Below are positions 33,622 through 43,620 of a stretch of DNA of 64,000 nt, piece by piece. The stretch's first letter is position 1, and each line of letters begins with the position of its first letter. The notes under the pieces are model-generated. The model had not been told where the DNA came from, searched no databases, and saw only the letters and a list, made by a program, of their open reading frames with translations. Both the position numbers and the translations under genes were made by a program. Source of the DNA: Hormiphora californensis (taxonomy: Eukaryota > Ctenophora > Tentaculata > Cydippida > Pleurobrachiidae); NCBI GenBank assembly GCA_020137815.1, contig CM035357.1, positions 7,908,111 to 7,972,110 of the forward strand, in the 5' to 3' direction.

Positions 33622-34291
33622 GTGCCCCTTCAGCCAATGAGAAGGCAGGAGGAGTGGTCACGTGACTTAAGCCTGGGAATAGTTTATCTGTTCCAAAGTG
33701 AGGTGCCAACACTGGGCCTGGGGCAGCAATTCGAGGAAATGCAGAGAAACTACAGAGAGATCATTGGAGCGGTAATGCCCCCTCCCTCCTCCCTAAACAT
33801 TACCATGGGGGCAGCTGTAGATCCCTCGATAGGCCGATACATGTTCTGGTATGGAGGTATATTGCGGTCGAGGAGAGCGAGAAAGAGGGGGAGAAGAGGA
33901 AGGGGGTATGTTGGTTGGTTCTGACGGGACGAATGACTTGTCTACTCATAAACAGAGTCAATATATATGCCCCTAATGATTTCCCCTGTTATACTACTGC
34001 ATGCACCACTATAGTTATAGGGGACCCACTTAGGAAGCTCAGAAGCGGGTACTTTCTCTGAGAATATTCCCAATGTTTGAAATCCCCATGTTGGAAAAGT
34101 GGAAAACATCCCTGCCACACAGCTCGATCTCTGACACACACACCTTACTGGACCTAGTAGCCCTCCCTATAGATATTACAAGGTTTACTCACATAATATT
34201 CCACATCGTCCACTACTCCACCGTGCAGACTGTGATCCAGAATTCCCCCTGTGTACTGGTAATGATGGGTAACACCAACTGTCATGTCTAA
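33622..34291 (+). CDS. Possible exons of an unidentified plus-strand gene
   Basis: Two stretches look coding. About 33700-33770 reads EVPTLGLGQQFEEMQRNYRE and IIGA up to a GTAATG donor. About 34044-34260 reads MFEIPMLEKWKTSLPHSSIS, then DLVALPIDITRFTHIIFHIV. No start, stop or connecting phase could be established, and no family is recognised. This could be chance open sequence. Confidence 0.25.
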
Positions 34292-34476
34292 GGAACGAAG
34301 ATTAGAGTTGATCGGTTTGCAAACATAAAAATAGTAAAACAAAGATTGCTGGATGGTGTCTAAATAAAGCAAGATGTCAACAGATGTCACGGAGCGGTCC
34401 CAATTTACGGAAGTGAAGCTGGAATTACACGTGCAGCTTCAGATCACACATCCAGCCACATAACATTGGTCTCTCT

Positions 34477-34554
<78 letters not shown>

Positions 34555-35600
34555 ATCTCTCTTTCTCTCTCTCTCTCTATCTCTCTCTCTCTCTCACACA
34601 ACTGGTAAATTATGGTACAACACGTGCCCAAGAGACGTGGGACATGAAGCTGTATGTGGGGTAGCTACTAGCTCGAGTGCAAAGTGGAAAGCAGGGATCT
34701 GAAAATTATCAACAAACAACACACACTACATAAGTACATGAACTATAACTACTAGAAAGTATACTTCCCAAGAGTCATGTGACTACAACAATTGAGGTCA
34801 TGTATTGTGACTCCTTCATTAACAACAGCTAACTGCTCCTTCATAAACAAAAACATCACATGGCATCCACATAGGGCCGGATTCACAAAGTACTAATTGA
34901 TTCTTGTGGGTATGCAGGATACTATAATTATGCATTTATCCATAATATTTTGATTTGCCAAGCGGAATGGGGTGGAGCCGGAAGGATGAAACTTACCAAG
35001 GCCATTCATCAAGGTAATTTTAATGCAAAACAAAGAGAACACGACCCTTTAATTACATCAAGCTCCAAAGGAGATGGTAGGGTAAACAGCAAATAGCGAC
35101 CCATTCGGCCAAAGAAAAATTACTGGGCAAAATTATTAATTCTAATGCTCTCAGAAATTTCAGCCCAACGCCTCAATTATAGGGTCCAAGGCATCGCTCG
35201 CTTAAGCGTCTCTCTCTTCATTAATATTATGTTCTCTCTCCCTTTCTCTTTTTCTTTTATTCTCTGACTTCCTCCTTGCCCCTTGCAACCTCCTAATATC
35301 TCTTTCTCTTGATCTCCTCCCTTATATTCTCTAAAGCCCCAACGAGAAAGAAAGAAAGAGAGAGGGGGAGAGAAGGAGAGAGAGAGAGAAACAATGGCCC
35401 CATATTAAAACGCGGAAGGTCAGAGCTTGAATCTTGCGGTCTCAATTATTTATGGAAATCCTGAGACTGCGGCAGCACCCTCAAAATATATTTAGATTGT
35501 GGTTTTGGTGCAGACTTGGAAAAAATGAAAAAATTATATCTTCAAAGCTATTATAGAAGAAGGAGAAAAACACGCCACCACTCATGATACTTTATTAGTT
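34292..35600. other. Intergenic
   Basis: It holds CT-rich microsatellites (34480-34599), two TCCTTCAT-A motifs near 34810 and 34830, and AT-rich sequence. No gene seen. Confidence 0.5.
34480..34599. repeat. CT microsatellite, interrupted
   Basis: CT dinucleotides with a few TATCT and CCCT interruptions over about 120 bases. Confidence 0.9.
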
Positions 35601-35623
35601 AAGCGAACTTGAGAAAAAAACTG

Positions 35624-36214
35624 ATGACACACAGATTTAGAGATTGTATTTATGCCAGATCCTACTGTCTCAGTGTCACTTTAGTGATTATATTGATTGG
35701 TGGTATAGCACCTAGTTGGTATCTACAAAATATATCAATCTCCCACCCCCTGGTCTCTAGTGTCAATACAATTACTAATATCGCCAATAATCACATACAT
35801 ATGCTCATATGTAATTATCTGTGGTGCATCTCACCCTGCATAACAACTCGCACCATCGAGATAACGGTTGGCTCTTGTTCTATCGGTCAGAATATTGAAA
35901 CACCACTAGATTCTTCCAATAAATGTATGGTATATTTCCTAAATGTGGCACTGGGAACTATTCCAGTTGGCATTGCTCCTCTAATCACTATAAAGGATCA
36001 CTCAATTCTCGTTAACAGGCTTGAAACGTCACAAGTGATTGCTCTGCCAATATGTAAGCGTATGTGTGTGAGAGAGACGTGTAAAAGCCGGTGCGTGGGC
36101 AGGTACACACAATCTCACTTTTCTAGTTGTTTGTTGTTAGAGTTGTTGTTGAATTATCATGCATTGAAATTGAGAAAATACCAAAATTGCTTTAACTCAA
36201 AACCCATTATTTAA
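35624..36214 (+). CDS. Unknown membrane-protein ORF immediately upstream of the REEP-like gene
   Basis: One frame of 196 codons from ATG 35624, long for AT-rich sequence. Two hydrophobic segments are visible: CLSVTLVIILIGGIAPSWYL near the N-terminus and MVYFLNVALGTIPVGIAPLI in the middle, both containing G-I-A-P. Several cysteines and N-glycosylation sites lie between them. No family is recognised. The stop is 13 bases before the ATG of the next gene. It could be the first cistron of a two-cistron transcript, an unrelated overlapping gene or a chance frame. Confidence 0.35.
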   Translation: MTHRFRDCIYARSYCLSVTLVIILIGGIAPSWYLQNISISHPLVSSVNTITNIANNHIHMLICNYLWCISPCITTRTIEITVGSCSIGQNIETPLDSSNKCMVYFLNVALGTIPVGIAPLITIKDHSILVNRLETSQVIALPICKRMCVRETCKSRCVGRYTQSHFSSCLLLELLLNYHALKLRKYQNCFNSKPII

Positions 36215-36226
36215 TGTAGTTACATA

Positions 36227-36844
36227 ATGGCTAAGAACATGCCCAAGATGGACCCGGCTACAATGCCTTATGCCAAGTTCACTGGTTTGATTCACAAGAA
36301 CCTCCCTGAAATGGGGTTCCCAGTCACCCCTGCCCACGTCAGCATGGGTTTCTGGGGTCTCATGGCCCTTTGGACAGCTGTGGGGGTAATGGGATCTGCA
36401 TTCTTGACTAACTTCCTGGGTATCCTGTACCCTGCGTGGCAGAGCTATAAATGTGAGAAAGAAAGAAAACCAGCGTCACAGTGGCTAGCCTACTGGATCA
36501 TCTACTCGCTCTTCTTCCTTCTGGAGATATCTCCCTCTCTGATCGCTAAGATTCCATGTTACTACACCATCAAGTTGGCTCTCCTACTGTGGTGCATGTA
36601 CCCAGGAGTAGGTAATGGTGCTGACCTAGTCTACAGTAATGCCATCCGACCTGCCCTGCACATGCTGGACGGAGTCATGGGAGATAACCCTAAGGCCAAG
36701 AAAGGAGGAGCTGGGAGTGGTATGGGGGACAGGAAGGGGTCACTCAATGGAGATCTGAGTGCTCTTGGAGGTAACCCACCCAAGATGACCAAGAGCTCTA
36801 GTAGGGACAGCCTGAGTGGCAAGGGAAAGGGACCCAAGTTGTAA
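36227..36844 (+). CDS. REEP5/6-like ER membrane-shaping protein (TB2/DP1/HVA22 family)
   Basis: 205 residues in one exon from ATG 36227. Residues about 65-145 carry the family core: FLGILYPAWQSYKC, then QWLAYWIIYSLFFLLE, then PCYYTIKLALLLWCMYPG, then GADLVYSNAIRPAL. These align in order with the REEP5 core (YPAY..., QWLTYWVVYG..., LLWCM...NGA.LLY...IRP). Family members bend tubular ER membranes with paired hydrophobic hairpins. The basic tail (about 155-205) is Gly/Ser/Lys-rich and disordered. An acceptor-like TTTAATGTAG just before the ATG would allow a spliced leader that skips the upstream ORF. Confidence 0.88.
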   Translation: MAKNMPKMDPATMPYAKFTGLIHKNLPEMGFPVTPAHVSMGFWGLMALWTAVGVMGSAFLTNFLGILYPAWQSYKCEKERKPASQWLAYWIIYSLFFLLEISPSLIAKIPCYYTIKLALLLWCMYPGVGNGADLVYSNAIRPALHMLDGVMGDNPKAKKGGAGSGMGDRKGSLNGDLSALGGNPPKMTKSSSRDSLSGKGKGPKL

Positions 36845-37246
36845 ATGTGGGGATTCGAGTGCTAGTGATATAATCGGAAGGGCTGAGAAAAGATGAAGAA
36901 TCAAGATGTATGAAAAGTTTGGAAATAGGACATTCTATTTTTTACACAGTTAGAAGAATTGCTGACGTGGGTTTTTAGTTTGTGAAAAAAATGAGTCTTT
37001 CATTATCATAGAACAATTGATTTTCTAGTTTTACATTTTGGAATTCGATGTATTTTTATTGGGTTCCTTCTCCCACCTTCCCCTTTCATTTTTCAGTCCT
37101 AAAACTCTTACGGCTACCCCTCCCCCCCCCCCTCATACCTCCTTCCCTCTCTCTCTAGTAGCTAGCATCCCTCTCTCATACCTCCTTCCCTCTCTCTCTA
37201 GTAGATAGCATCCCTCTCTTACACCTCCTTCTCTCTCTCTCTAGCA
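36845..37246. other. Intergenic / ferroportin 5' flank
   Basis: 3' flank of the REEP-like gene and pyrimidine-rich leader of the ferroportin gene, including the acceptor-like tandem repeat. No coding sequence seen. Confidence 0.5.
37131..37246 (+). repeat. Three tandem copies of an acceptor-like unit before ferroportin exon 1
   Basis: The unit of about 43 bases, TCATACCTCCTTCCCTCTCT followed by CTCTAGTAGCTAGCATCC, occurs three times with small changes. Each copy ends a pyrimidine tract in CTCTAG. The last CTCTAG is followed two bases later by the ferroportin ATG at 37247. Confidence 0.8.
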
Positions 37247-40200
37247 ATGCGGCTCAGATGGCGAGAGCTATCTCCGGAAGATGCTCTCATTATCAAAACG
37301 GGATTTGGGGACATCGGTCGGAGGATGTGGTCCTTTGCATCAATGATGTTCTTAATCACACTTAAACCTGGTAGGAGAGCCAATGTAATAGTGAATATCT
37401 GTGATAACCATGGTTACCATCCGCCTAGCAACTAGTAACCATGACAACCCCGCAGGATCAATGGATTTGGTGGCAGGCCACACCCTCAGTATCAGTATTG
37501 CAACCCTGATATTCGCTAACTCTATCGGAACATTGATCGATAGGATAAAGCGGCTAACAGCTATACGTGTAGCAATCGGTAAGTTAACAACTTTGTAAAA
37601 TGTATCCTATGAAATAATGAAACTAGAAGTGGAACTTCCCCAACTCTCCAACATCTCTCTTCCAAATATAGGTGGTCAGATAGCGGCTGTAGCAGTGATA
37701 GCGATCATGATCCTTGGTGTACAAATAAAGGGTGACATCTTAACTTGTGTTCCATCAGAGCTTTATTCAGTGTTCACAATTCTTGTAAGTATTTAACAGG
37801 CCCCTCACTTTATCCTCATAATCATATCCCCTCATATTATCCTCATATCCCTCGTAACATTCCTGTCCCGGACAAATCTGATCTAGCACCGTATCATTGA
37901 TCCCTATAATACCTCGATTACGACTTGATTTACCAACCCGGCCATCCTCCTAATTTCAGTGTATCTGTGACATCTGCTCTAAGCTGGCAAAAGAGGCAGC
38001 AGGGATTATTATAGGGCGAGACTGGATGGTGACTGTGGTGGGTGGTGATAGGGCCAGGTTAGCACGGTTAAACGTGTGGGTGACAAGGATAGATGAATTC
38101 TTTGGGATCACATCTCCACTTGTTATTGGTTACCTCAGACAGGTCCTCTCCATGTTACAGACAACTATCATTGGGTCACTAGGGTGAGTTATAATACAGG
38201 TAGAGGAATATTTGGTGACTACAATGGGGGAAACAGTCGCGGCTGAACCTGAGGTTCAGGCACAACTATTTCCCCCAATCACTGTTATAGTAGAGATGGT
38301 AGGGGAGGAGATACATATTCTTCTTTTTGGGAGTTATTGTTCATTTCATCCTTCACAATAATTCCCTCTCCCCCAGATATCTGGTGTGCATGCTGGTACA
38401 GTATAGTCTGATAATGTACGTGTACCGGAGGGTGGAAGGTATTCGTTACACTACACCACCTGCCTCTATCACAGAGAGCAGAGAGAGCAGCAGACTGAGT
38501 GTGATGATCAGTAGCCCTGACTCCAGTATTATTGGGGGCAGTAGGGAGAATGTTGACGAGGAACCTCTCTCACCCCCACCACCCTATACTGAGAAGGAAG
38601 AGGAGGAGGCAGCCAGTAGAGGGAGAGGCGGTGGAAGGGGTGGAGGGAGAGGAGGAAGGGGTGGGAAGAATGGACAGGCTAGGGAGGGTGATAAAGAGGG
38701 TGAGGTGAAGGGAGAAGGAGAGAGAGGAGGTGGTGGTAGAGGAAGGGGAAGGGGAAGAGGAGGAAAAAGAGAAGCAGCTGATTCGCCCGGCCAAAGGTCA
38801 GTTGTTTATCCTTATTACACGCAGAGAATTGAGAATTGAGAGTTGAGACCCTGTAAATGTGATCCCATTGAGTTGCGCCAAGATTTAAATATAGCCAGAC
38901 TAACACACCGGTCCATTCAGGAAGAAACAAGACTCACAGAAGAGAAAGAAGCAGTCCCGGAAACCCAACATTTTCGATCCCCGTGGTTTGTATGAGAACT
39001 TCAAGAAGTTTGCCACCTACAAGATTGCTCTGGCGGGTGTGTGTCAAAGTATGCAGCAGTTATCTCTAGTGGAGTTTGGAATTGTTACCATGTTGTACCT
39101 GAGAACTCAGGGTAAGTTAGAAGACAGGTCTGACTTCTATATTTCTTGTTGGCAAAGTGGTTTAGTTGGTGATGATTTAGTATTTCACCCTCCTATTATA
39201 TTTAGGTATCAACTTCCTGTATCTCGGAGTGTCCAGGTCTCTCTGTGGAGTTCTAGCCATCATCGCCTCCTTTATCTACCCAAGATTCGTCAAGAAGTAA
39301 GATAGTTCAAGTAGTGTAACCTTCAAAACTAACTATTCGAAATGTTTTCTCACCTCAGCTAATAACACTCCCTTCCTCAGGAGAGGCTTGATATCCGCTG
39401 GGTGGATCGGGTGTTTTATCCAAGTACTAGCCTGCTATGGGGCCCTGGTTGCTATGTACTGCCCCCACTATGCAATCAGTTCATCAACAGGCCCCAGCAC
39501 TGGAGATGGCACAGCTGCATCTAAATGTTCCGATAACTTCATACCTGATGACTCCTTCTCAATGCCTGAATTTGATGATATGTATGGCATTGTGGATCAG
39601 AACTTCCCGCTCCAAGAACGGAGGAATAGGAGTCTGGGGTTGGAGAGACTCAACTCAACTAATGTAGTGATTGGGGGTAGTAAAGAGGGACGATATCCAG
39701 TTCCTAAACCGGCTAGGTTAGATGATGGTAGGCCTGGAAACAAGGCTGGTGGTCAGATAATGGGCAGTGATGATGAAATGAATAAACGACCAGGTGGTGG
39801 AGGCAAGGGACCCTCAGGGGGAGGTGGAAAAGGGCCTGGTGGTGGAGGGGGCAAGGGACCTGGTGGTGGAGGTGGACACCATGGTGGTGGTGGAGGAGGG
39901 GGTGGAGGAGGTGGTGGACATCATGGAGGAGGGGGAGGAGGTGGTGGTGGAGGAGGCGGTGGTGGAGGACACCACGGGGGTGGTGGAGGAGGTGGAAAGG
40001 GAGGTGGAGGTGACGAACAACCCTCAGCATCTGCACTTATCATTTTAGGTGAGTGATATCAAACCTTAATTCTACTGTTACCGGGATGCTCGGGGGAAAG
40101 GGTTTTGCCCGGTAAATCGGGGGAAATACCTAGACTGAAATAGGCAAAAAAATTCCCGTCATCAGATCGCATAGCTCCCATATAATAGAAAATGGGTGGG

Positions 40201-42190
40201 AGGGAAATACGACAGAGAGTTGAGACAGAGATTCAGTTAGAGATTCAGTTAGGAGAGGAAGATGGGGAGAGTGATAGATAGAAAGTACAGATTGGAGAAT
40301 TGATAGACGCAATTAATGTTTTGTACAAAATCTCAAATCAAAAACACACAAATCAAAGAAGGGAAGGATCGAAGCTCATGTTCTCAAGGACAGTGAAGGC
40401 AGAGCACCGGCTGTAGACAGTATCATCCAGAATCCTGGTATATTCCTCAGGCTTTCCTCCTTCTGAGACGTAGGGGTGTCGCAGGGCATCAGAGATAGTG
40501 ATCCTCTCCCAGTCCTTTTTCTCCAGCATCCTCTTCAAGAAGTCCCGGGCAGGTCTGGAGATGAGATCAGGAAAGGTAAGGGGTCCTCGGATCACGTCCT
40601 CCTCAGAGGTGAAGGGTAGCCGGGCAGTGAGGACTTCAAACAGGACAACTCCACAGGACCAGATGGTAGTTGGTTCAGCACGGTATCCACTCTCCATGAT
40701 CCACTCAGGAGGTGCGAAGGCGGGGGTTCCATAAGCTCCGGTGAAGACATCCCTGTTTGCATATGTAGAGGATCCAAAGTCTATCAGTTTTATCTCGTTG
40801 GTATAGGTGTTGATAAGGAGGTTCTCACTCTTGATATCCCGGTGGAAGATAAGGTTCTGGTCCAGGTAGTCCACTGCAGAGAGAAGTTGTTGGGCGATGT
40901 AGCTGCAAGTTTCATCGTTCTGGGGTCCCAGGTGGGTCAGGAATGCAGAGAGGTCCATTGAGGCTAGAGGGCGTTCCAGTACAAGGGCGAATTTCTTCTT
41001 AAACACGAACAGGTCCACGAGAGAGATAATGTTGGGATGGTCCAGGGTATCCAGGATTACTGCTTCAGCAGGGAGGGACTGTTTGTTGACATCCATCATA
41101 GTCTCCACGTCCTTCTTGCTGATGTACTTGACGGCCACAGTGCGGAAAGTGAAGGATTCAGTCGCCTCAATGATCTTGCCAAAAGAACCAGATCCGATGG
41201 TGCGGCCCAGGCTGTACTTGGAAAGGAAGTCAGACTTGTCGGATGAAGTAGGTCGGGTACAGGAGAGGAGAGGAGTGAAGAGCTTGTTTCCCATGTTGTA
41301 GTAGTAGATGGATAGTAGATAGTAAAGAGAGGATTGAATGTTTGATGTTGATGGATCTGGAGAGAGGGTTTTTGTGTGTTGTGGAGAAAATCTTGTTTGC
41401 ATGTACCAGGGTTAGTGGATCCATGTTAATCAAGGAGGGAATGTGATACTGATTGGGCTAGCATGGTGTGCGATATGCGATACGGTGATTTGGGGTGTGG
41501 GTAACAAGAATCGCCTCGCCCTGACTAGATCACGTTACCAGGACAACTCGGGCATTACAGCTCACATTACAATATAGTCGTTACTCAACAACAATATAGG
41601 GTTTTGGACAAACATACAACCATAGCATGTGTCACAGAAAGAAGAGCAACTAGAATAAAGCTCCCGAAAATCATGATTAATCTCTCTTTCTATTAGCACA
41701 AGTTGACCCCTTCTCTCCCTGATACAGTCTCACTGCTGGTTGGTAAGTTTGGCACTACGTTATCCAAGATATCTATTCACCAGTTGTACCAAGAAGAAAT
41801 ACCACGACACGAACGAGGTTTGTATTGGGCAGCTGGGTTTGGAATCAGGAATCGGATAAATTAGGCTGATATGGGGCGGATAATTCATTGAGACCGGTAT
41901 CCAACACATATAACTCTCTCCCCACTCCAGGTATGATAGCGGGAGTGCAAGTTACCATGAACACATTCTTCAAGACAATCTCCATGACAGTGGCCCTATA
42001 TGCCTCCACCGCTGAAAACTTTATCTACCTGGTTTGGATGAGTGTCGTGGTGGAAACTGTTATTTTAGCTATTTACAGCAGGTTTGCATGGCTCTACACA
42101 CGGGGTGGGGTTAGTGGCAGTGAACCGGTTCAACCCCACCTCCTTCAAGAGGAAGATTTGGAGAGTGAGAGGGGGGCATCCGTTGTATGA
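37247..42190 (+). CDS. SLC40A1: Ferroportin-like iron exporter with expanded low-complexity loops
   Basis: Ten exons: 37247-37370, 37456-37578, 37672-37784, 37960-38183, 38378-38796, 38921-39111, 39206-39296, 39381-40048, 41728-41817 and 41931-42190. Family motifs in order: GRRMWSFASMMFL (helix 1), GTLIDRIKRLTAIRVAI, IIIGRDWMVTVVGGDRARLA followed by TRIDEFFGITSPLVIG, the helix 7 region ending RTQG, then QEEIPRHERGMIAGVQVTMN. These match the SLC40A1 order (RDWIVVVAGEDR, RRIDQL, SERGIINGVQ). It exports ferrous iron across the plasma membrane. The cytosolic loop between helices 6 and 7 is RGG-rich; the extracellular loop between helices 9 and 10 holds about 200 residues with poly-Gly and HH pairs. 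I see no cysteine at the hepcidin-binding place in helix 7. A 1.7-kb intron houses a kinase gene. Confidence 0.9.
40080..40122. repeat. Fragment related to the pogo-like element ends
   Basis: CGGGGGAAAGGGTTTTGCCC and GGTAAATCGGGGG resemble the subterminal sequence of the element at 6074 (CGGGGGAAAGGGGTTTGTCC). It lies in the ferroportin intron, with no matching second end. Confidence 0.5.
40353..41294 (-). CDS. PIM-like serine/threonine kinase, intronless, probably N-myristoylated
   Basis: 313 residues from ATG 41294 (MGNKLFTPLLSC); an in-frame ATG at 41402 would add 36 residues without domain features. The kinase domain is complete: glycine loop GSGSFG, VAVKYISKK lysine, HRDIKSENLL catalytic loop, DFGSS, and PPEW in place of APE. 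The hinge reads ALVLERPLAS and the activation segment TGAYGTPAFAPPEW, followed by WSCGVVLFEVLTARLPF and EEDVIRG. The L-E-R-P hinge, the P-P-E-W and the E-E-x-I-x-G match PIM kinases, which are constitutively active. MGNK with a nearby cysteine suggests membrane attachment by myristate plus palmitate, which is not typical of PIM. It lies entirely in a ferroportin intron on the opposite strand. Confidence 0.85.
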   Translation of the reverse strand: MGNKLFTPLLSCTRPTSSDKSDFLSKYSLGRTIGSGSFGKIIEATESFTFRTVAVKYISKKDVETMMDVNKQSLPAEAVILDTLDHPNIISLVDLFVFKKKFALVLERPLASMDLSAFLTHLGPQNDETCSYIAQQLLSAVDYLDQNLIFHRDIKSENLLINTYTNEIKLIDFGSSTYANRDVFTGAYGTPAFAPPEWIMESGYRAEPTTIWSCGVVLFEVLTARLPFTSEEDVIRGPLTFPDLISRPARDFLKRMLEKKDWERITISDALRHPYVSEGGKPEEYTRILDDTVYSRCSAFTVLENMSFDPSLL

Positions 42191-42635
42191 TCTTGGAATT
42201 TTAAAACTCTGGACATTTTGATCTTTTTTAACTTATGCGTGTTGACACATCTGCAGTTGTTTATTAATTTGTTTTGAAAGCAGGTTAACCAACAGAGTGA
42301 CAAAGTGACAGGTGTATGATTATTCAGACTGTTTTTAGTTTTCACTTCACCATAACACGGTGTTTTTCGCTTTACAATGCAGAATAAATTGAGGCATAAT
42401 AACATAAAATAAAAGAAATAATATCCCGGCGTATGAGACATAAAATTAACTTTCTCTCTCCCACACACGAACATGACAAACATAAAAAAAAATCGCCCAA
42501 CCTCACGAGGTTGCGAGGTTGCCACCACATGAGGTTGTAAACAGCTTAAGAAAGATGATAGGTTGTGTGAGTGTGTGCTACAAAAAGGCGCTCGGCGCCA
42601 TAAATTATCCAAGAAACGTCTCTTTGGCAAAAAGT
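42191..42635. other. 3' flanks of ferroportin and the peptide precursor (convergent)
   Basis: No further coding sequence. The two genes converge here, about 445 bases apart stop to stop. Short CCTCACGAGG / CCTCATG repeats near 42500 may fold. Confidence 0.5.
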
Positions 42636-43620
42636 TTAACCTCTCGTGAAACCTTTGGGGTAAGATCGTAGTAATCGAGCGCCCAGCTCCCTCTTTCCTC
42701 GGCTAACCTCCCTCTTTCCTCGACTAACCTCTCTCTTTCCTCGGCTAACCTCATCCGACTCTTCTTCTGAAGCCTTCATTCCTCCCCTAGAACAACACTG
42801 GTATGGCCTCTCAGCCTCCCTCTTTCCTCGACTACCTTCCTCAGCCTCCCTCTTTCCTCGACTACCTTCCTCAGCCTCCCTCTTTCCTCGACTTCCTTCC
42901 TCAGCCTCCCTCTTTCCTCGACTACCTTCCTCAGCCTCCCTCTTTCCTCGACTTCCTTCCTCAGCCTCCCTTTTTCCTCGACTTCCTTCCTCAGCCTCCC
43001 TCTTTCCTCGACTACCTTCCTCAGCCTCCCTTTTTCCTCGACTTCCTTCCTCAGCCTCCCTCTTTCCTCGACTACCTTCCTCAGCCTCCCTCTTTCCTCG
43101 ACTACCTTCCTCAGCCTCCCTCTTTCCTCGACTTCCTTCCTCAGCCTCCCTCTTTCCTCGACTAATTTCATCCTCAGAATTCCGCATACCTCGAGATCCT
43201 TCTTCCTCGGAAGCCCTGAAACCTCGAGAAACTTCCTCAGCCTCTTCTTCACTTAGACCTCGCATCATCAGGTCTCTTTTGCCTCGCATCATCAGATCTC
43301 TTTTGCCTCTCATCATCAGATCTCTTTTGCCTCGCATTAACTCAAGATCCCTCTTGCCCCTCATCATTTCGAGATCCCGCCTTCCCCTCATCAATTCTCG
43401 CTTCCCTCGCATTAACTCTCTCTTTCCACGCATCAGTTCTTCACTTTCTCCACAGACCAGAGCTACCAAAACCACTGAAAAAGGAAAGTTTTTAAACTAA
43501 AATTCTTATAGGGGTTACATCGAACACTATCTAAATACAAAACAGAACAAAATAGGTAGCAATTTGGTACCAAAACAGATTGGAGTTTAACTTACCAAGG
43601 CAAAGGGTGAAAAGTTTCAT
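42636..43620 (-). CDS. Secreted multi-copy peptide precursor with RGKR processing sites
   Basis: Two exons, 43620-43596 and 43474-42636, in matching phase, about 287 residues. The first exon plus the start of the second give a signal peptide, MKLFTLCLVVLVALVCG. Almost everything after it is short acidic peptides separated by RGKR or RGRR: ELMR (three times), DLEMMR, DLELMR, DLMMR (three times), EAEEGSR (about twelve times in a row) and EVSR (three times), with a Cys-containing spacer (PYQCC) and a final ELGARLLRSYPKGFTRG. G-K-R is the standard signal for cleavage and C-terminal amidation, so arginine-amide peptides would be expected. R-x-K-R is also a furin site, so non-amidated products are possible. 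Repeat number and acidic spacers resemble cnidarian neuropeptide precursors; homology is not claimed. Confidence 0.75.
42806..43165 (-). repeat. 30-bp coding tandem array, about 12 copies
   Basis: The unit encodes EAEEGSRGKR. Copies differ mainly at two silent or near-silent positions (GTAGTCGAGG against GAAGTCGAGG, and CTC against TTT), so the peptide is conserved while bases drift. Such drift suggests selection on the peptide. Confidence 0.95.

Noticed and set aside
39713-40048. Alternative frames over the ferroportin glycine tract (His/Leu-rich, Ser/Thr-rich)
   Set aside because: Shadows of the GGN-rich coding repeat; the ferroportin frame is fixed by flanking exons.
42803-43165. Plus-strand frame of repeated QPPSFLDYLP
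   Set aside because: Antisense shadow of the 30-bp coding repeat; the minus strand has the signal peptide and processing sites.
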